Source of the DNA: Pantoea nemavictus
GTDB taxonomy: Bacteria > Pseudomonadota > Gammaproteobacteria > Enterobacterales > Enterobacteriaceae
Reading direction: 5' to 3'
NCBI RefSeq assembly: GCF_037479095.1
Contig: NZ_JBBGZW010000001.1
Span: 868,001-932,000 of the forward strand
DNA: 64,000 nt
Under the pieces are notes generated by a model, which saw only the letters and a list, made by a program, of their open reading frames with translations, had not been told where the DNA came from and did no database searches. A program made the position numbers and the translations under genes. Within the stretch, counting starts at the first letter, position 1; the number at the start of each line of letters is the position of its first letter. This document shows, piece by piece, positions 1 through 9,330 of this stretch.

Positions 1-490
1 GCTGTAAGCGGTAAATCTGCCCCCAATCAAGGCGTGAAGCCAGATCCGGTAAGCCAAGATTCAGCTGGCGCGGCGGTCGATCGCCGGTGATCAGCAACCG
101 CGTTTTACCGATTTCCAGAATGCGATTGTAGAGATCAAAGATCGCCATTTCCCACTCCGGATCGCCCGCAATACATTCGATGTTATCGATGCACACCAGC
201 GCCAGATTCTCCATCCCTTCCAGAACTTCCGGCACAAACCACGTGCGTTTATCCAGCGGCACATAGCCCACAGCTTCGCCGCGCGCCGAGAGTTCAGCAC
301 AGGCTGCATGCAGCAGATGACTGCGGCCACCGCCTTCGCGCGACCAGAAATAGAGATAGCTGCCGTGTTGCTGTGAGAGTGCGCCTTGCAGCGCCGCCAG
401 CAGAGACGCGTTTTCCCCCGGCCAGAAACTGGCGAAGGTTTCATCATCGGGTAAATAGAGTGGCAGTGAGAGCTGTGCCGGCGTGTTCAG
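1..490 (-). CDS. hda: DnaA inactivator Hda (3' end beyond window)
   Basis: Hda binds the beta sliding clamp and stimulates ATP hydrolysis by DnaA after initiation (RIDA). The visible 163 residues are the N-terminal part of the family: a clamp-binding QLSLPLY motif near residue 5, then the AAA+ region with [10 protein letters not shown] in the Walker A position and VCIDNIE in the Walker B position. No ATG lies in a sensible place. The reading frame reaches the family's usual N-terminus, NTPAQLSLP, directly after a CTG codon at 490-488, with GAGGT five bases before it. I take CTG as the start, as reported for E. coli hda. The stop codon is past the left edge. It is transcribed in the same direction as upp-uraA and separated from uraA by a hairpin. 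Confidence 0.93.
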   Translation of the reverse strand, partial: MNTPAQLSLPLYLPDDETFASFWPGENASLLAALQGALSQQHGSYLYFWSREGGGRSHLLHAACAELSARGEAVGYVPLDKRTWFVPEVLEGMENLALVCIDNIECIAGDPEWEMAIFDLYNRILEIGKTRLLITGDRPPRQLNLGLPDLASRLDWGQIYRLQ

Positions 491-554
491 AAGTACCTCA
501 ACGGATGAGCGGGCAGAAAACCGCGCAAGTTTATCACGATCTTTGTCGGAGATG

Positions 555-576
555 AACCGGGCTTCCCTGCCCGGTT
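555..576 (-). terminator. Hairpin after uraA
   Basis: An 8-bp perfect stem (AACCGGGC / GCCCGGTT) with a 6-base loop sits just after the uraA stop codon, between uraA and hda. There is no T-run after it, so it may be a weak terminator or an RNA 3'-end stabiliser. Confidence 0.45.
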
Positions 577-583
577 TGTCGCC

Positions 584-1867
584 TTAACTTTCGCGCTTCT
601 CTTCCTCATCCAGCACCACTTCTTCTGGACGTAATACGCTGATTAGACGGAAGATCAGAGCCAAGCCAACGCCAACGATGGTCGCCAGCGCCATGCCTTT
701 CAGCTCGGCGGCACCAATGTGCACTTTGGCGCCGCTGACGCCGATGATCAGGATCACCGAGGTCAGGATCAGGTTTTGCGCCTTGTTGTAATCCACTTTG
801 GATTCGATCAGCACACGAATACCCGACGCGCCGATCACCCCGTACAGCAGCAGCGACACGCCGCCCATGACCGGCACAGGAACCGCCTGAATCGCTGCCG
901 CCAGCTTGCCAACGCATGAGAGCAGGATGGCAAAGATTGCCGCGCCGCCAATCACCCAGGTGCTGTACACGCGGGTAATCGCCATTACGCCGATGTTCTC
1001 GCCGTAAGTGGTATTGGGCGTTGAGCCGAAGAAGCCGGAGATCATGGTCGACAAACCGTTGGCGAACATGGAGCGGTGCAGGCCAGGATCGCGGATCAGA
1101 TCTTTCTTCACGATATTGGCGGTGACCACTAAGTGGCCGACGTGCTCGGCAATGACCACCAGCGCGGCCGGCAGAATGGTCAGCATCGCCACCCACTCAA
1201 AACGCGGCGTATAGAAGGTTGGCAGCGCAAACCACGGTGCATTTTCCACCGCAGTCCAGTCCACAATTCCCATGCCGTAAGAGAGCGCATAGCCGACCAA
1301 CACGCCGACTAAAATCGGGATGATGGCGAGGAAACCGCGGAACAGCACCGAACCAAAGACCGTGACCGCCAGCGTCACCATGGAGATGATCACCGTTTTG
1401 CTGTCTGGCGAAGTACCGTCAGCAGGCAGCAAGCCAGCCATATTCGCCGCTACGCCCGCCAGTTCCAGACCGATAACCGCCACAATCGCGCCCATCGCCG
1501 CCGGAGGGAACATCACGTCAAGCCAGCCGGTACCGGCTTTTTTCACGATCAACGCCACCACGCAGAACAGGAAACCACAGAGGATAAAACCGCCGAGCGC
1601 CACTTCATAACCGAGCGGCAACAGCAGCAGCACCGGCGAAATAAAGGCAAAGCTTGAACCGAGATAAGCGGGGATTTTTCCTTTACAGATAAACAGATAC
1701 AGCAGCGTGCCGACGCCGTTAAACAGCAACACCGTGGCCGGGTTGATGTGAAACAGAATCGGCACCAGCACGGTGGCGCCGAACATGGCGAACAGGTGCT
1801 GCAGGCTGAGTGGAATGGTTTGCAGCAGCGGTGGGCGTTCACTAACGCCGATTGCACGACGAGTCAT
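584..1867 (-). CDS. uraA: Uracil permease UraA
   Basis: Uracil:proton symporter of the inner membrane, NAT/NCS2 family. The 427 residues (429 in E. coli) are hydrophobic throughout and fit the 14-helix UraA fold. The substrate-site segments are present: AEHVGHLVVTAN (Glu and His near residues 240-245) and NTTYGENIGV (Glu near 290). It lies downstream of upp in the same direction, the usual upp-uraA pair that imports uracil and converts it to UMP. A hairpin with a T-run between the two genes probably lowers uraA expression relative to upp. Confidence 0.96.
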   Translation of the reverse strand: MTRRAIGVSERPPLLQTIPLSLQHLFAMFGATVLVPILFHINPATVLLFNGVGTLLYLFICKGKIPAYLGSSFAFISPVLLLLPLGYEVALGGFILCGFLFCVVALIVKKAGTGWLDVMFPPAAMGAIVAVIGLELAGVAANMAGLLPADGTSPDSKTVIISMVTLAVTVFGSVLFRGFLAIIPILVGVLVGYALSYGMGIVDWTAVENAPWFALPTFYTPRFEWVAMLTILPAALVVIAEHVGHLVVTANIVKKDLIRDPGLHRSMFANGLSTMISGFFGSTPNTTYGENIGVMAITRVYSTWVIGGAAIFAILLSCVGKLAAAIQAVPVPVMGGVSLLLYGVIGASGIRVLIESKVDYNKAQNLILTSVILIIGVSGAKVHIGAAELKGMALATIVGVGLALIFRLISVLRPEEVVLDEEEKRES

Positions 1868-1956
1868 TGTTATCCCCTATCCTCTTCGTTATTCGCGCCA
1901 TGGCTGCGTTGCCCTGGCGTGAATAACTCAAGGATGACATTGTTGTGTTTTTAGAC

Positions 1957-1984
1957 AAAAAAAAGCCGACTCTCTGGCCGGCTG
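1957..1984 (-). terminator. Terminator/attenuator between upp and uraA
   Basis: On the minus strand a short AGCCG / CGGCT stem is followed by eight T, right after the upp stop. Because uraA follows in the same direction, it is likely a partial terminator. Confidence 0.6.
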
Positions 1985-1990
1985 CTTTCT

Positions 1991-2617
1991 TTATTTGGTT
2001 CCGAAAATCTTGTCGCCGGCATCGCCGAGCCCGGGGATGATGTATCCCTTTTCGTTCAATCCCTGATCGACAGATGCAGTGTACAGCTCCACATCCGGAT
2101 GCGCTTTTTCTAAAGCCGCAATCCCTTCTGGCGCGGCCACCAGCACCAGCACCTTAATACTGGTACAACCGGCTTTCTTCAGCAGATCGATGGTGGCAAT
2201 CATCGAACCACCGGTTGCCAGCATCGGATCGACCACCAGCGCCAGGCGCTCTTCAATGTTCGATACCAGCTTCTGGAAATAGGGTACCGGCTCCAGCGTC
2301 TCTTCATCACGATACACGCCGACCACGCTGATACGCGCGCTCGGTACGTGCTCAAGCACCCCTTCCATCATGCCGAGGCCAGCACGCAGAATCGGAACAA
2401 CCGTGATTTTTTTACCTTTGATCTGATCGATTTCGACCGGACCGTTCCAGCCTTCGATGGTGACGCGCTCGGTTTCCAGATCGGCGGTGGCTTCATAGGT
2501 CAGCAAGCTGCCCACTTCCGAGGCCAGCTCGCGGAAACGCTTGGTGCTGATATCATGCTCACGCATCAGGCCCAGTTTATGTTTGACCAGCGGGTGTTTG
2601 ACTTCCACGATCTTCAT
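1991..2617 (-). CDS. upp: Uracil phosphoribosyltransferase
   Basis: Converts uracil and PRPP to UMP and pyrophosphate (pyrimidine salvage, cytosol). The protein has 208 residues, as in E. coli, and begins [16 protein letters not shown]. The PRPP-binding loop is visible as [11 protein letters not shown] near residues 130-140, and the uracil-binding end as [18 protein letters not shown] at the C-terminus. The ATG at 2617 has a good GGGAGAA ribosome site upstream. It is first gene of upp-uraA and divergent from purM. Confidence 0.97.
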   Translation of the reverse strand: MKIVEVKHPLVKHKLGLMREHDISTKRFRELASEVGSLLTYEATADLETERVTIEGWNGPVEIDQIKGKKITVVPILRAGLGMMEGVLEHVPSARISVVGVYRDEETLEPVPYFQKLVSNIEERLALVVDPMLATGGSMIATIDLLKKAGCTSIKVLVLVAAPEGIAALEKAHPDVELYTASVDQGLNEKGYIIPGLGDAGDKIFGTK

Positions 2618-2779
2618 GATTGTTCTCCCGGAATTGAGTTGAGCTAAAAAAAAATCGCCGGATTATACCGCCTTTTCGCCGCCGCGCCACATGTCATCGG
2701 TCAATGGCTTGCCTGAATCTGCTCAAGAGTAAGGATTGGCGAAAATCTGACGCTGTGCAAAGGCAGCGTGAGATGGGAC

Positions 2780-2808
2780 TCGCAAACGTTTGCCTGCGCT
2801 GTTAGAAT
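2780..2808 (+). promoter_or_regulatory. purMN promoter with PurR operator
   Basis: TCGCAAACGTTTGCCT at 2780-2795 matches the PurR consensus ACGCAAACGTTTGCGT at 13 of 16 positions and keeps the whole central core. TAGAAT at 2803-2808 is a plausible -10, which places the operator over the -35. In E. coli purMN is a known PurR target. Confidence 0.85.
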
Positions 2809-2858
2809 TGCCGCGCTTAATTTTTGCCACCAACCGCAACTCGCGTGGGGATTCCGCA

Positions 2859-3899
2859 GTGACCGACAAAACCTCTCTCAGCTACAAAGACGCCGGTGTT
2901 GATATCGATGCTGGTAACGATCTGGTTGACCGTATTAAAGGCGTAGTGAAAAAAACTCGCCGCCCGGAAGTGATGGGTGGATTGGGTGGATTCGGCGCGC
3001 TCTGTGCGCTGCCGCAGAAGTACCGCGAGCCTGTGCTGGTCTCCGGAACCGATGGCGTCGGCACCAAGCTGCGTCTGGCGATGGATCTCAAACGCCATGA
3101 CAGCATCGGCATCGATCTGGTTGCGATGTGTGTCAACGACCTGATCGTGCAAGGTGCAGAGCCGCTGTTCTTCCTCGATTATTACGCGACCGGCAAGCTG
3201 GATGTAGACACGGCTTCCTCGGTGATCACCGGCATTGCCGAAGGCTGCTTGCAGTCTGGCTGTGCGCTGGTGGGCGGCGAAACCGCTGAAATGCCTGGCA
3301 TGTACCACGGCGAAGATTACGATGTGGCCGGTTTCTGCGTCGGCGTGGTGGAAAAATCAGAAATCATCGACGGTTCGAAAGTGCAGGACGGTGACGTGCT
3401 GATCGCGCTGGGTTCCAGCGGTCCACACTCGAACGGTTACTCGCTGGTGCGCAAGATTCTGGAAGTCAGCCAGACCGATCCTGAAACCAAGCAGCTGGAA
3501 GGCAAATCATTGGCCGATCACCTGCTGGCGCCGACCCGCATCTACGTGAAAAACATCCTTAGCCTGATTGAACAGGTTGATGTGCATGCGATTTCACATC
3601 TGACTGGCGGCGGCTTCTGGGAAAATATCCCACGCGTATTGCCAGACAATACTCAGGCCGTGCTGGAAGAGAGCAGCTGGCAGTGGCCTGCGGTATTCAC
3701 CTGGATGCAGCAAGCGGGTAATGTTAGCCGCTTTGAAATGTACCGCACCTTTAACTGCGGCGTGGGCATGGTGATTGCGCTGAGCCCGGCAGACGCAGAT
3801 AAAGCGGTGCAACTGATGAGTGACGCTGGCGAAAAAGCGTGGAAAATCGGTGTGATTAAAGCGTCTGATGCTGAAGAGCGTGTGGTTATCAACCCATGA
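2859..3899 (+). CDS. purM: Phosphoribosylformylglycinamidine cyclo-ligase (AIR synthetase)
   Basis: Fifth step of de novo purine synthesis: FGAM plus ATP gives AIR. The frame is open further upstream, but the upstream start would lie inside the PurR operator. The GTG at 2859 gives [20 protein letters not shown], the usual N-terminus, with a GGGGA ribosome site before it and 346 residues in total (345 in E. coli). Family motifs are intact, including [32 protein letters not shown] and [13 protein letters not shown]. It overlaps purN by four bases (ATGA), so the two are translationally coupled. Confidence 0.97.
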   Translation: MTDKTSLSYKDAGVDIDAGNDLVDRIKGVVKKTRRPEVMGGLGGFGALCALPQKYREPVLVSGTDGVGTKLRLAMDLKRHDSIGIDLVAMCVNDLIVQGAEPLFFLDYYATGKLDVDTASSVITGIAEGCLQSGCALVGGETAEMPGMYHGEDYDVAGFCVGVVEKSEIIDGSKVQDGDVLIALGSSGPHSNGYSLVRKILEVSQTDPETKQLEGKSLADHLLAPTRIYVKNILSLIEQVDVHAISHLTGGGFWENIPRVLPDNTQAVLEESSWQWPAVFTWMQQAGNVSRFEMYRTFNCGVGMVIALSPADADKAVQLMSDAGEKAWKIGVIKASDAEERVVINP

Positions 3900-4534
3900 A
3901 AAAACTGGTTGTACTGATCTCCGGCAACGGAAGCAATCTTCAGTCCATCCTCGACGCCTGCGCAAGCGGGCGTATTAACGGCAGCGTCGCTGCCGTTTTC
4001 AGTAATAAAGCCAGCGCCTACGGTTTGACGCGTGCGCGGGAAGCCGATGTCGCGCAGCATGCGTTAGCCGCCAGTGATTTTGCCGACCGTGCAGCCTTCG
4101 ATCACCAGCTAATGCAGGAGATTGACGCGTACGCACCGGATTTGGTGGTGTTGGCTGGCTATATGCGCATCCTCAGCAGCGCTTTTGTCGCGCACTATCA
4201 CGATCGTTTGGTGAATATCCATCCGTCGCTATTGCCGAAATATCCGGGCTTGCATACCCATCGGCAGGCGCTGGAAAACGGCGACGAGGAGCATGGCACC
4301 TCGGTGCATTTTGTGACTGACGAGCTGGATGGCGGACCAATTATTTTGCAGGCGCGCGTGCCGGTGTTTGCGGGCGACAGCGAAGATGAGATCAGTGCGC
4401 GCGTGCAGCATCAGGAACACGCGATTTATCCGCTGGTGATCAGCTGGTTTGTCGATGGGCGTTTGCAGATGCGTGAGGGTAAAGCGTGGTTGGATGGTGA
4501 ACCATTGCCGCCGCAGGGTTACGCCCACGACTGA
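3896..4534 (+). CDS. purN: Phosphoribosylglycinamide formyltransferase
   Basis: Third step of purine synthesis, formylation of GAR with 10-formyl-THF. The 212 residues carry the N-terminal GNGSNLQ loop and the catalytic block [17 protein letters not shown], whose Asn and His lie near 107-109. The catalytic Asp is in TDELDGGP near 145. The start ATG overlaps the purM stop, so the pair forms one operon under the PurR operator upstream of purM. Confidence 0.97.
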   Translation: MKKLVVLISGNGSNLQSILDACASGRINGSVAAVFSNKASAYGLTRAREADVAQHALAASDFADRAAFDHQLMQEIDAYAPDLVVLAGYMRILSSAFVAHYHDRLVNIHPSLLPKYPGLHTHRQALENGDEEHGTSVHFVTDELDGGPIILQARVPVFAGDSEDEISARVQHQEHAIYPLVISWFVDGRLQMREGKAWLDGEPLPPQGYAHD

Positions 4535-4535
4535 T

Positions 4536-4659
4536 TTCCCCGTCATACTTCAAGTTTCAGGAGCGTTGGCTTCACTTGCTCACCCCAGTCACTTACTAAT
4601 GTAAGCTCTTGGAGATTCTCAAGCTTGCCGCCTTCCTGAAACTTGAATTATTTAGGGGA
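4536..4659. repeat. ERIC element
   Basis: About 124 bases matching the enterobacterial repetitive intergenic consensus: it begins with CCCCGTCATACTTCAAGTTT and ends with CTTGAATTATTTAGGGG. The centre carries CACCCCAGTCACTTACT then ATGTAAGCTCTTGGAGATTC, the regions used for ERIC typing. It is an imperfect palindrome lying between the 3' ends of purN and pstB. Confidence 0.9.
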
Positions 4660-4679
4660 GCGGTTTCGACAAAACGTCA

Positions 4680-5447
4680 TCAACCAAACCTTCCCGTAAT
4701 GTAATCTTCGGTGCGTCGCGCTTTTGGCGAGGTGAAGATACGATCGGTTTCATCAAACTCCACCAGCTGGCCGTTGTGCATAAACGCGGTGAAATCTGAC
4801 ACGCGCGCCGCCTGCTGCATGTTATGCGTCACCAGCACCAGCGTGAAATGCTGCTTCAGCGTGGTCATCAACTCTTCTATCACCAAGGTTGAAATCGGAT
4901 CGAGCGCCGATGTCGGCTCATCCAGCAGCAATACCTCGGGTTCAATAGCAATAGCGCGCGCAATCACCAAACGCTGCTGCTGACCGGTAGAGAGCGTTAG
5001 CGCATTCTGTCCCAGCTGATCTTTGACTTCGCCCCACAGCGCCGCGGCACGCAGCGCACGTTCGCAGGCTTCATTCAGCACGCGTCGATCGCGCACGCCC
5101 TGCAAGCGCAGGCCGTACACCACGTTTTCGTAGATCGATTTCGGGAACGGATTCGGTCGCTGAAACACCATGCCAATGCGGCGACGCAACGCGGGAAGAT
5201 CCTGGTTGGCCTGCATTACCGCATACCGATCGAGCAGAATTTCACCCTCAATGCGACAGCCATTAATCACGTCATTCATGCGATTAAAGCAGCGCAGCAG
5301 CGTCGATTTTCCGCAGCCGGACGGCCCAATCAGCGCCGTGATGCGGTTTTTCGGGATCTGCAGATCAATGTTATTCAGTGCCTGGCGGTCGCCGTACCAC
5401 AGCGACAGCTGATTCACGCTTAAGGCAATGTCGTAATCGGGCGTCAT
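4680..5447 (-). CDS. pstB: Phosphate ABC transporter ATP-binding protein (PstB-type)
   Basis: ATPase of a Pst-type transporter, energising the two permeases encoded just upstream. Of 255 residues, Walker A is GPSGCGKST near 41, the Q-loop is in [11 protein letters not shown], Walker B is [12 protein letters not shown] near 180, and the H-loop is [10 protein letters not shown]. The ABC signature reads LSTGQQQR instead of the common LSGGQQQR. A TTG one codon upstream is open, but the ATG at 5447 has AAGG eight bases before it and fits better. It is last in pstC-pstA-pstB. No phoU follows; an ERIC repeat comes next. Confidence 0.92.
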   Translation of the reverse strand: MTPDYDIALSVNQLSLWYGDRQALNNIDLQIPKNRITALIGPSGCGKSTLLRCFNRMNDVINGCRIEGEILLDRYAVMQANQDLPALRRRIGMVFQRPNPFPKSIYENVVYGLRLQGVRDRRVLNEACERALRAAALWGEVKDQLGQNALTLSTGQQQRLVIARAIAIEPEVLLLDEPTSALDPISTLVIEELMTTLKQHFTLVLVTHNMQQAARVSDFTAFMHNGQLVEFDETDRIFTSPKARRTEDYITGRFG

Positions 5448-5459
5448 CAAAAAACCTTT

Positions 5460-7058
5460 TTAGTGCGTCATGAGCCGGTAACGCTCACGCAACCGATGAC
5501 GCAGCGCCATGGCCAGCAGATTGAGCGACAGGATGATCACCACCAGCAGCAAGGCGGTGGCGTAAACCAGCGGTCGGTCAGCATCGATGTTGGGACTTTG
5601 GAATGCCAAATCGTAGATCTGAAAACCGAGGTGCATGAATTTGCGATCGAGGTGCAGATAAGGGAACACCGCATCAACCGGCAGTTCGGGCACCATTTTC
5701 ACCACGCCCACCAGCATCAGCGGCGCGGTTTCTCCCGCCGCGCGCGCCACGGCCAGAATCAGACCGGTCAGCATCGCCGGGACCGCCAGCGGCAATACCA
5801 CGCGCCACAGCGTTTCTGCCTGGGTTGCGCCCAGCGCCAAGGATCCCTGACGCAGATTATCAGGAATACGTGACAATCCCTCTTCGGTGGCGACGATCAC
5901 CACTGGTAGCGTCAGCAGCGCCAGCGTTAGCGCGGCCCACAGCAAGCCCGGCGTGCCAAAGGTCGGATTGGGTAACGCGCTGGAGAAGAATAACTGATCG
6001 AGCGTGCCGCCAATCAGCCAGACAAAGAAACCGAGCCCAAACACGCCGTAAACAATCGACGGCACGCCTGCCAGATTGACCACCGCGATGCGCACCAGCC
6101 GCGTCAGCGCATGGCGTCCGGCGTACTCATGCAGCCACACCGCAGCGATAACGCCGAGCGGCATGACGATAATCGACATCAACAACACCATCAGCACGGT
6201 GCCAAAAATCGCCGGAAAGGCCCCGCTTTCACCACCACCGGAGGTCGGTGAATCACTGATGAATTGCCAAATCTGACTGAAGAAGTGCAGCGTTTGGGTG
6301 GTTAATGTCATGGCATTGGGGTACCAGGCATCCACCACCTGTGCCAGCGGGATAACGTGATCCTGTCCCTGCACATCACGCAGCACCAGCGTATCGCGCT
6401 GACTTTCGTGTTGTAGATGAGTTAACTGCTGCGCCAGCGCGTTAAAGCGGCGCTGTAGTGCGCTGCGATTAGCATCAAACTCTGACTGCACTTCGAGGTT
6501 GAAGGTGCCGTTACGCTGCTGTTCATCGGCCTGTTGCTGCAGGCTTTCCAGCTGCGCGTTGAGGCGTGCCATCTCAATACGGCGAATTTTACTCGCCTGG
6601 CGCAGCTGCTCATGCACCTGCTGCAAACGCTGATGCAGCAAGGCATCGCGGCTGTGCGCCGTCATCACTTCATTATCCTGGCGCAACTCCACCAGCCAGC
6701 CATAGGCATTGCCGCCGTTGCGGCGCTGCAGCACTAACACATCTGCAGGACGCCGGGTTTTCGCCTCGCCCTGGCTGTACAGCACGCGGAAATCTGGCGC
6801 AGCAAAATCGCGGTTGCCAGTTTTCACTACATAGCGCCACTGCGCGCCCTGCTGCTGCTTTTGCAGCGTTTCACCCAGCACCATCACCGCATGACCTTCC
6901 GGCGGCAGGAACTGGTATTGATCAACCGGCTGCGGCCAGAAAGCGCGAACGCCCTGCCAGCCCAGCAAGCCAATCAGCAAGGTAAACGCCAGCAGGCACA
7001 CCGCAACCGCCCCCGCAGTAAGCCAGCGCCAGCGATCGTTTTGTTGCATCGCCTTCAT
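5460..7058 (-). CDS. pstA: Phosphate ABC transporter permease, long PstA type with coiled-coil insert
   Basis: Inner-membrane permease. At 532 residues it is far longer than the E. coli PstA of about 296. After a first membrane helix (about 15-35) comes a periplasmic segment of some 220 residues rich in Gln and Glu with heptad character (about 130-215), predicted coiled coil. The remaining helices form the permease domain with the EAA-type loop near SLALGATQAETLWRVVLPLA. Its ATG overlaps the pstC stop (ATGA). The function of the insert is unknown to me. Confidence 0.88.
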   Translation of the reverse strand: MKAMQQNDRWRWLTAGAVAVCLLAFTLLIGLLGWQGVRAFWPQPVDQYQFLPPEGHAVMVLGETLQKQQQGAQWRYVVKTGNRDFAAPDFRVLYSQGEAKTRRPADVLVLQRRNGGNAYGWLVELRQDNEVMTAHSRDALLHQRLQQVHEQLRQASKIRRIEMARLNAQLESLQQQADEQQRNGTFNLEVQSEFDANRSALQRRFNALAQQLTHLQHESQRDTLVLRDVQGQDHVIPLAQVVDAWYPNAMTLTTQTLHFFSQIWQFISDSPTSGGGESGAFPAIFGTVLMVLLMSIIVMPLGVIAAVWLHEYAGRHALTRLVRIAVVNLAGVPSIVYGVFGLGFFVWLIGGTLDQLFFSSALPNPTFGTPGLLWAALTLALLTLPVVIVATEEGLSRIPDNLRQGSLALGATQAETLWRVVLPLAVPAMLTGLILAVARAAGETAPLMLVGVVKMVPELPVDAVFPYLHLDRKFMHLGFQIYDLAFQSPNIDADRPLVYATALLLVVIILSLNLLAMALRHRLRERYRLMTH

Positions 7059-9148
7059 CCCTGGCCCTCATGCTGGCTGTAGCGTTGGCGTAACCGCTGA
7101 CGAATCAACTCGGCAATGGTGTTGATCACCAAGGTAAACATCAACAGCAGTAATGCGCTGAGGAACAGAATGCGATAGTGCGCGCTGCCAGCGGCGGCTT
7201 CAGGCATCTCAATCGCGATGTTAGCGGAGAGCGCACGCAGGCCAGCAAATAAACCGCCTTCGCTGACGGGCGTGTTGCCCGTCGCCATTAGCACAATCAT
7301 CGTCTCGCCGACGGCGCGGCCAAAGCCAATCATCAAGGCGGCAAAAATGCCCGCCGAAGCGCCCGGCAGCACGACACGCGTCAGGGTTTGCCATGGCGTA
7401 GCGCCCAATGCCAGTGAGCCCTGCCCGAGCGCGCCCGGCACGCTGAATAACGCATCTTCCGATAAGGTGAAAATCAGCGGCACCAGCGCAAAGCCCATCG
7501 CCAGCGCGGCCACCAGCAGATTACGCTGTTCGTAATGCGCTAACCGCTCGCCCACGTCCGGCCAAAACAGCGTCGGCAGCCAGAGCGTGAGTAACGTCAT
7601 GACTAAAAGCACCGGCAGCAGCAGAATCACTTCAAACCCTGGACGTCGCCAGTTGGCCGGCAAACGCGGACTCAGCACGCCACACAATAATAGGGTGGCG
7701 GCGAGCACCAGCGGCAATAGCAACACGCCAACCAGCGCGCTGCTGATATGCGGTGCCAGCCAGACGCCCGCGATTAAACCAATCACTACGCTCGGTAGCG
7801 CGCCCATCATCTCGATGCCAGGTTTAACCCAACGGCGTAAACCCGGCGACATAAACCACGCGGTGTACATGGCGGCAGCCAACGCTAGCGGGGTGGCGAA
7901 CAGCAGCGCCAGACTGGCCGCTTTTAGCGTGCCCAGCACCAGCGGCATCAGGCTGAACTTGGCCTGATAGCTGTCACCCGCCGCGGTGGATTGCCACACC
8001 CAATCGGGCTGCGGATAGTTTTCATACCAAATCTTCTGCCACAGGTTGCGCCAGGTGAAGTCCGGCCACGGATTATCCAGCGCGAACTGTTGCCATTGCC
8101 CGGCACGTTCAATAATCAGGCCATCCCCACGCGGCGCGAACGCCAGCGCCTGAATGCCTGGCGCCAGCTGCCGCGTCAAAATCGCGCCCTGCTGCTTGCT
8201 GGCAAATAGTTGAACCTTGCCCTGCTCATCAAAGGTGGCAAAGACGCGGCGCTGCGATTCGGGCGTAATGCCGGCCAGTTTTTGGCTGCCGTTAAAGGTA
8301 TGAATCTGTTGCAGGCGTGGTCCTTTATCACCCGCAATGGCAAACCATTGATGTATGCCCTGCGCATCCTGAATCAGCAAAGTACGTCCACCGGCCAGCA
8401 TATGCAGGCTTTGCGGCGGCAGGTTGAGGGTTTGGGTTTCGCGTAATTGCGCGCCTTGCGGCGTGATTTGCCAGACACGCAGCAAACGCCCGCTGCTGGC
8501 GTAGAGCAGCGTCCCATCCGGCGACAACAGCAGATGTTCGGCCTGCTGCTGCGGCAACACGATCTGGTTAACTTTTTGCTGATTTTCCAGCGTCAGCAAG
8601 CTTATACCGGCTGCGGTTTGCGCGGCGATAAGCCACTGATTGTCGCTGAGCGACGTCAGCGTCATGTTACTCACCGCACCTTGCGGTAAACGCATTGGAC
8701 GATCGCCGAGCGGGAAACGCCATTCGCCGCTGCCGTTGCGGATAACCGGTTGCATTAACAGCAGCTCGCCCTGCATATTGAGCAGCACGCTGCGGTTATC
8801 GCTGCTGGTGACGGCCGCATCAGGTTTACCGTTGAGCGCCAGCGCAGGACCCGCAGGTTGACCATCCAGCGGGATAAAGCGCGCTTCGTTGCGGCTAATG
8901 CGCCAGCCCAGATGACCGTCGCTGCCCATCGCCAGCATCGGCGCTTTATCCCACAGCTGCAGATTAGTGGTGGCATGCATGCCCGGCGCGCTAAATAGCG
9001 GTAATACCACCCAGATCAACCAGAAGAACAGCAGTAACATCAACAGTAAAATTCCCACGCCACAGGCCGTGACTATGCGGCGCACTAAATTATCAGTGGC
9101 GCGTCGACGACGGTCGCTAAAGTGGACGGGAATGCGATTTATGCTCAT
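7055..9148 (-). CDS. pstC: Phosphate ABC transporter permease, PstC type with periplasmic beta-propeller-like domain
   Basis: Inner-membrane permease of 697 residues, against about 319 in E. coli. A first helix at about 25-52 is followed by some 310 residues of periplasmic sequence with repeated short strands and turns (for example LLLSPDGTLLYASSGRLLRVW and LAFAPRGDGLIIER), resembling WD40/beta-propeller repeats. The permease domain starts near 395 and contains the EAA loop QGSLALGATPWQTLTRVVLP. It is first of the three-gene operon. No PstS binding protein is encoded nearby, so the propeller may replace or regulate ligand delivery (inference). It is divergent from ppk. Confidence 0.87.
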   Translation of the reverse strand: MSINRIPVHFSDRRRRATDNLVRRIVTACGVGILLLMLLLFFWLIWVVLPLFSAPGMHATTNLQLWDKAPMLAMGSDGHLGWRISRNEARFIPLDGQPAGPALALNGKPDAAVTSSDNRSVLLNMQGELLLMQPVIRNGSGEWRFPLGDRPMRLPQGAVSNMTLTSLSDNQWLIAAQTAAGISLLTLENQQKVNQIVLPQQQAEHLLLSPDGTLLYASSGRLLRVWQITPQGAQLRETQTLNLPPQSLHMLAGGRTLLIQDAQGIHQWFAIAGDKGPRLQQIHTFNGSQKLAGITPESQRRVFATFDEQGKVQLFASKQQGAILTRQLAPGIQALAFAPRGDGLIIERAGQWQQFALDNPWPDFTWRNLWQKIWYENYPQPDWVWQSTAAGDSYQAKFSLMPLVLGTLKAASLALLFATPLALAAAMYTAWFMSPGLRRWVKPGIEMMGALPSVVIGLIAGVWLAPHISSALVGVLLLPLVLAATLLLCGVLSPRLPANWRRPGFEVILLLPVLLVMTLLTLWLPTLFWPDVGERLAHYEQRNLLVAALAMGFALVPLIFTLSEDALFSVPGALGQGSLALGATPWQTLTRVVLPGASAGIFAALMIGFGRAVGETMIVLMATGNTPVSEGGLFAGLRALSANIAIEMPEAAAGSAHYRILFLSALLLLMFTLVINTIAELIRQRLRQRYSQHEGQG

Positions 9149-9228
9149 GCAGGCCAGGTTACCGGTGGAAACAAGTCGCTATGTTGCCCGTAGCTGATTG
9201 ATAAGACAACCTTTGACGTTGGACAAGC

Positions 9229-9246
9229 CTGCCATACTCTCGCCAT
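9229..9246 (+). promoter_or_regulatory. Possible Pho box between pstC and ppk
   Basis: CTGCCAT and TCGCCAT are separated by four bases, the spacing of PhoB half-sites (CTGTCAT). The first has one mismatch and the second three, so support is modest. The position between divergent pst and ppk genes is what makes it plausible. Confidence 0.35.
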
Positions 9247-9330
9247 AATGGTGACGGACACTGAGCGGTACCGCATTTTTGCGTTTTTTCCGCCGGACAT
9301 TCCGTCCAGCATCAGCATCTCGGAGTCAGA

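Noticed and set aside
2790..2858. 23-codon extension of purM
   Set aside because: Its TTG start would fall inside the PurR operator; GTG at 2859 gives the conserved N-terminus.
6422..6700. Possible fusion or frameshift in pstA and pstC because of their length
   Set aside because: Both frames are continuous, keep their permease cores and overlap by ATGA; the extra residues form coherent domains rather than junk.
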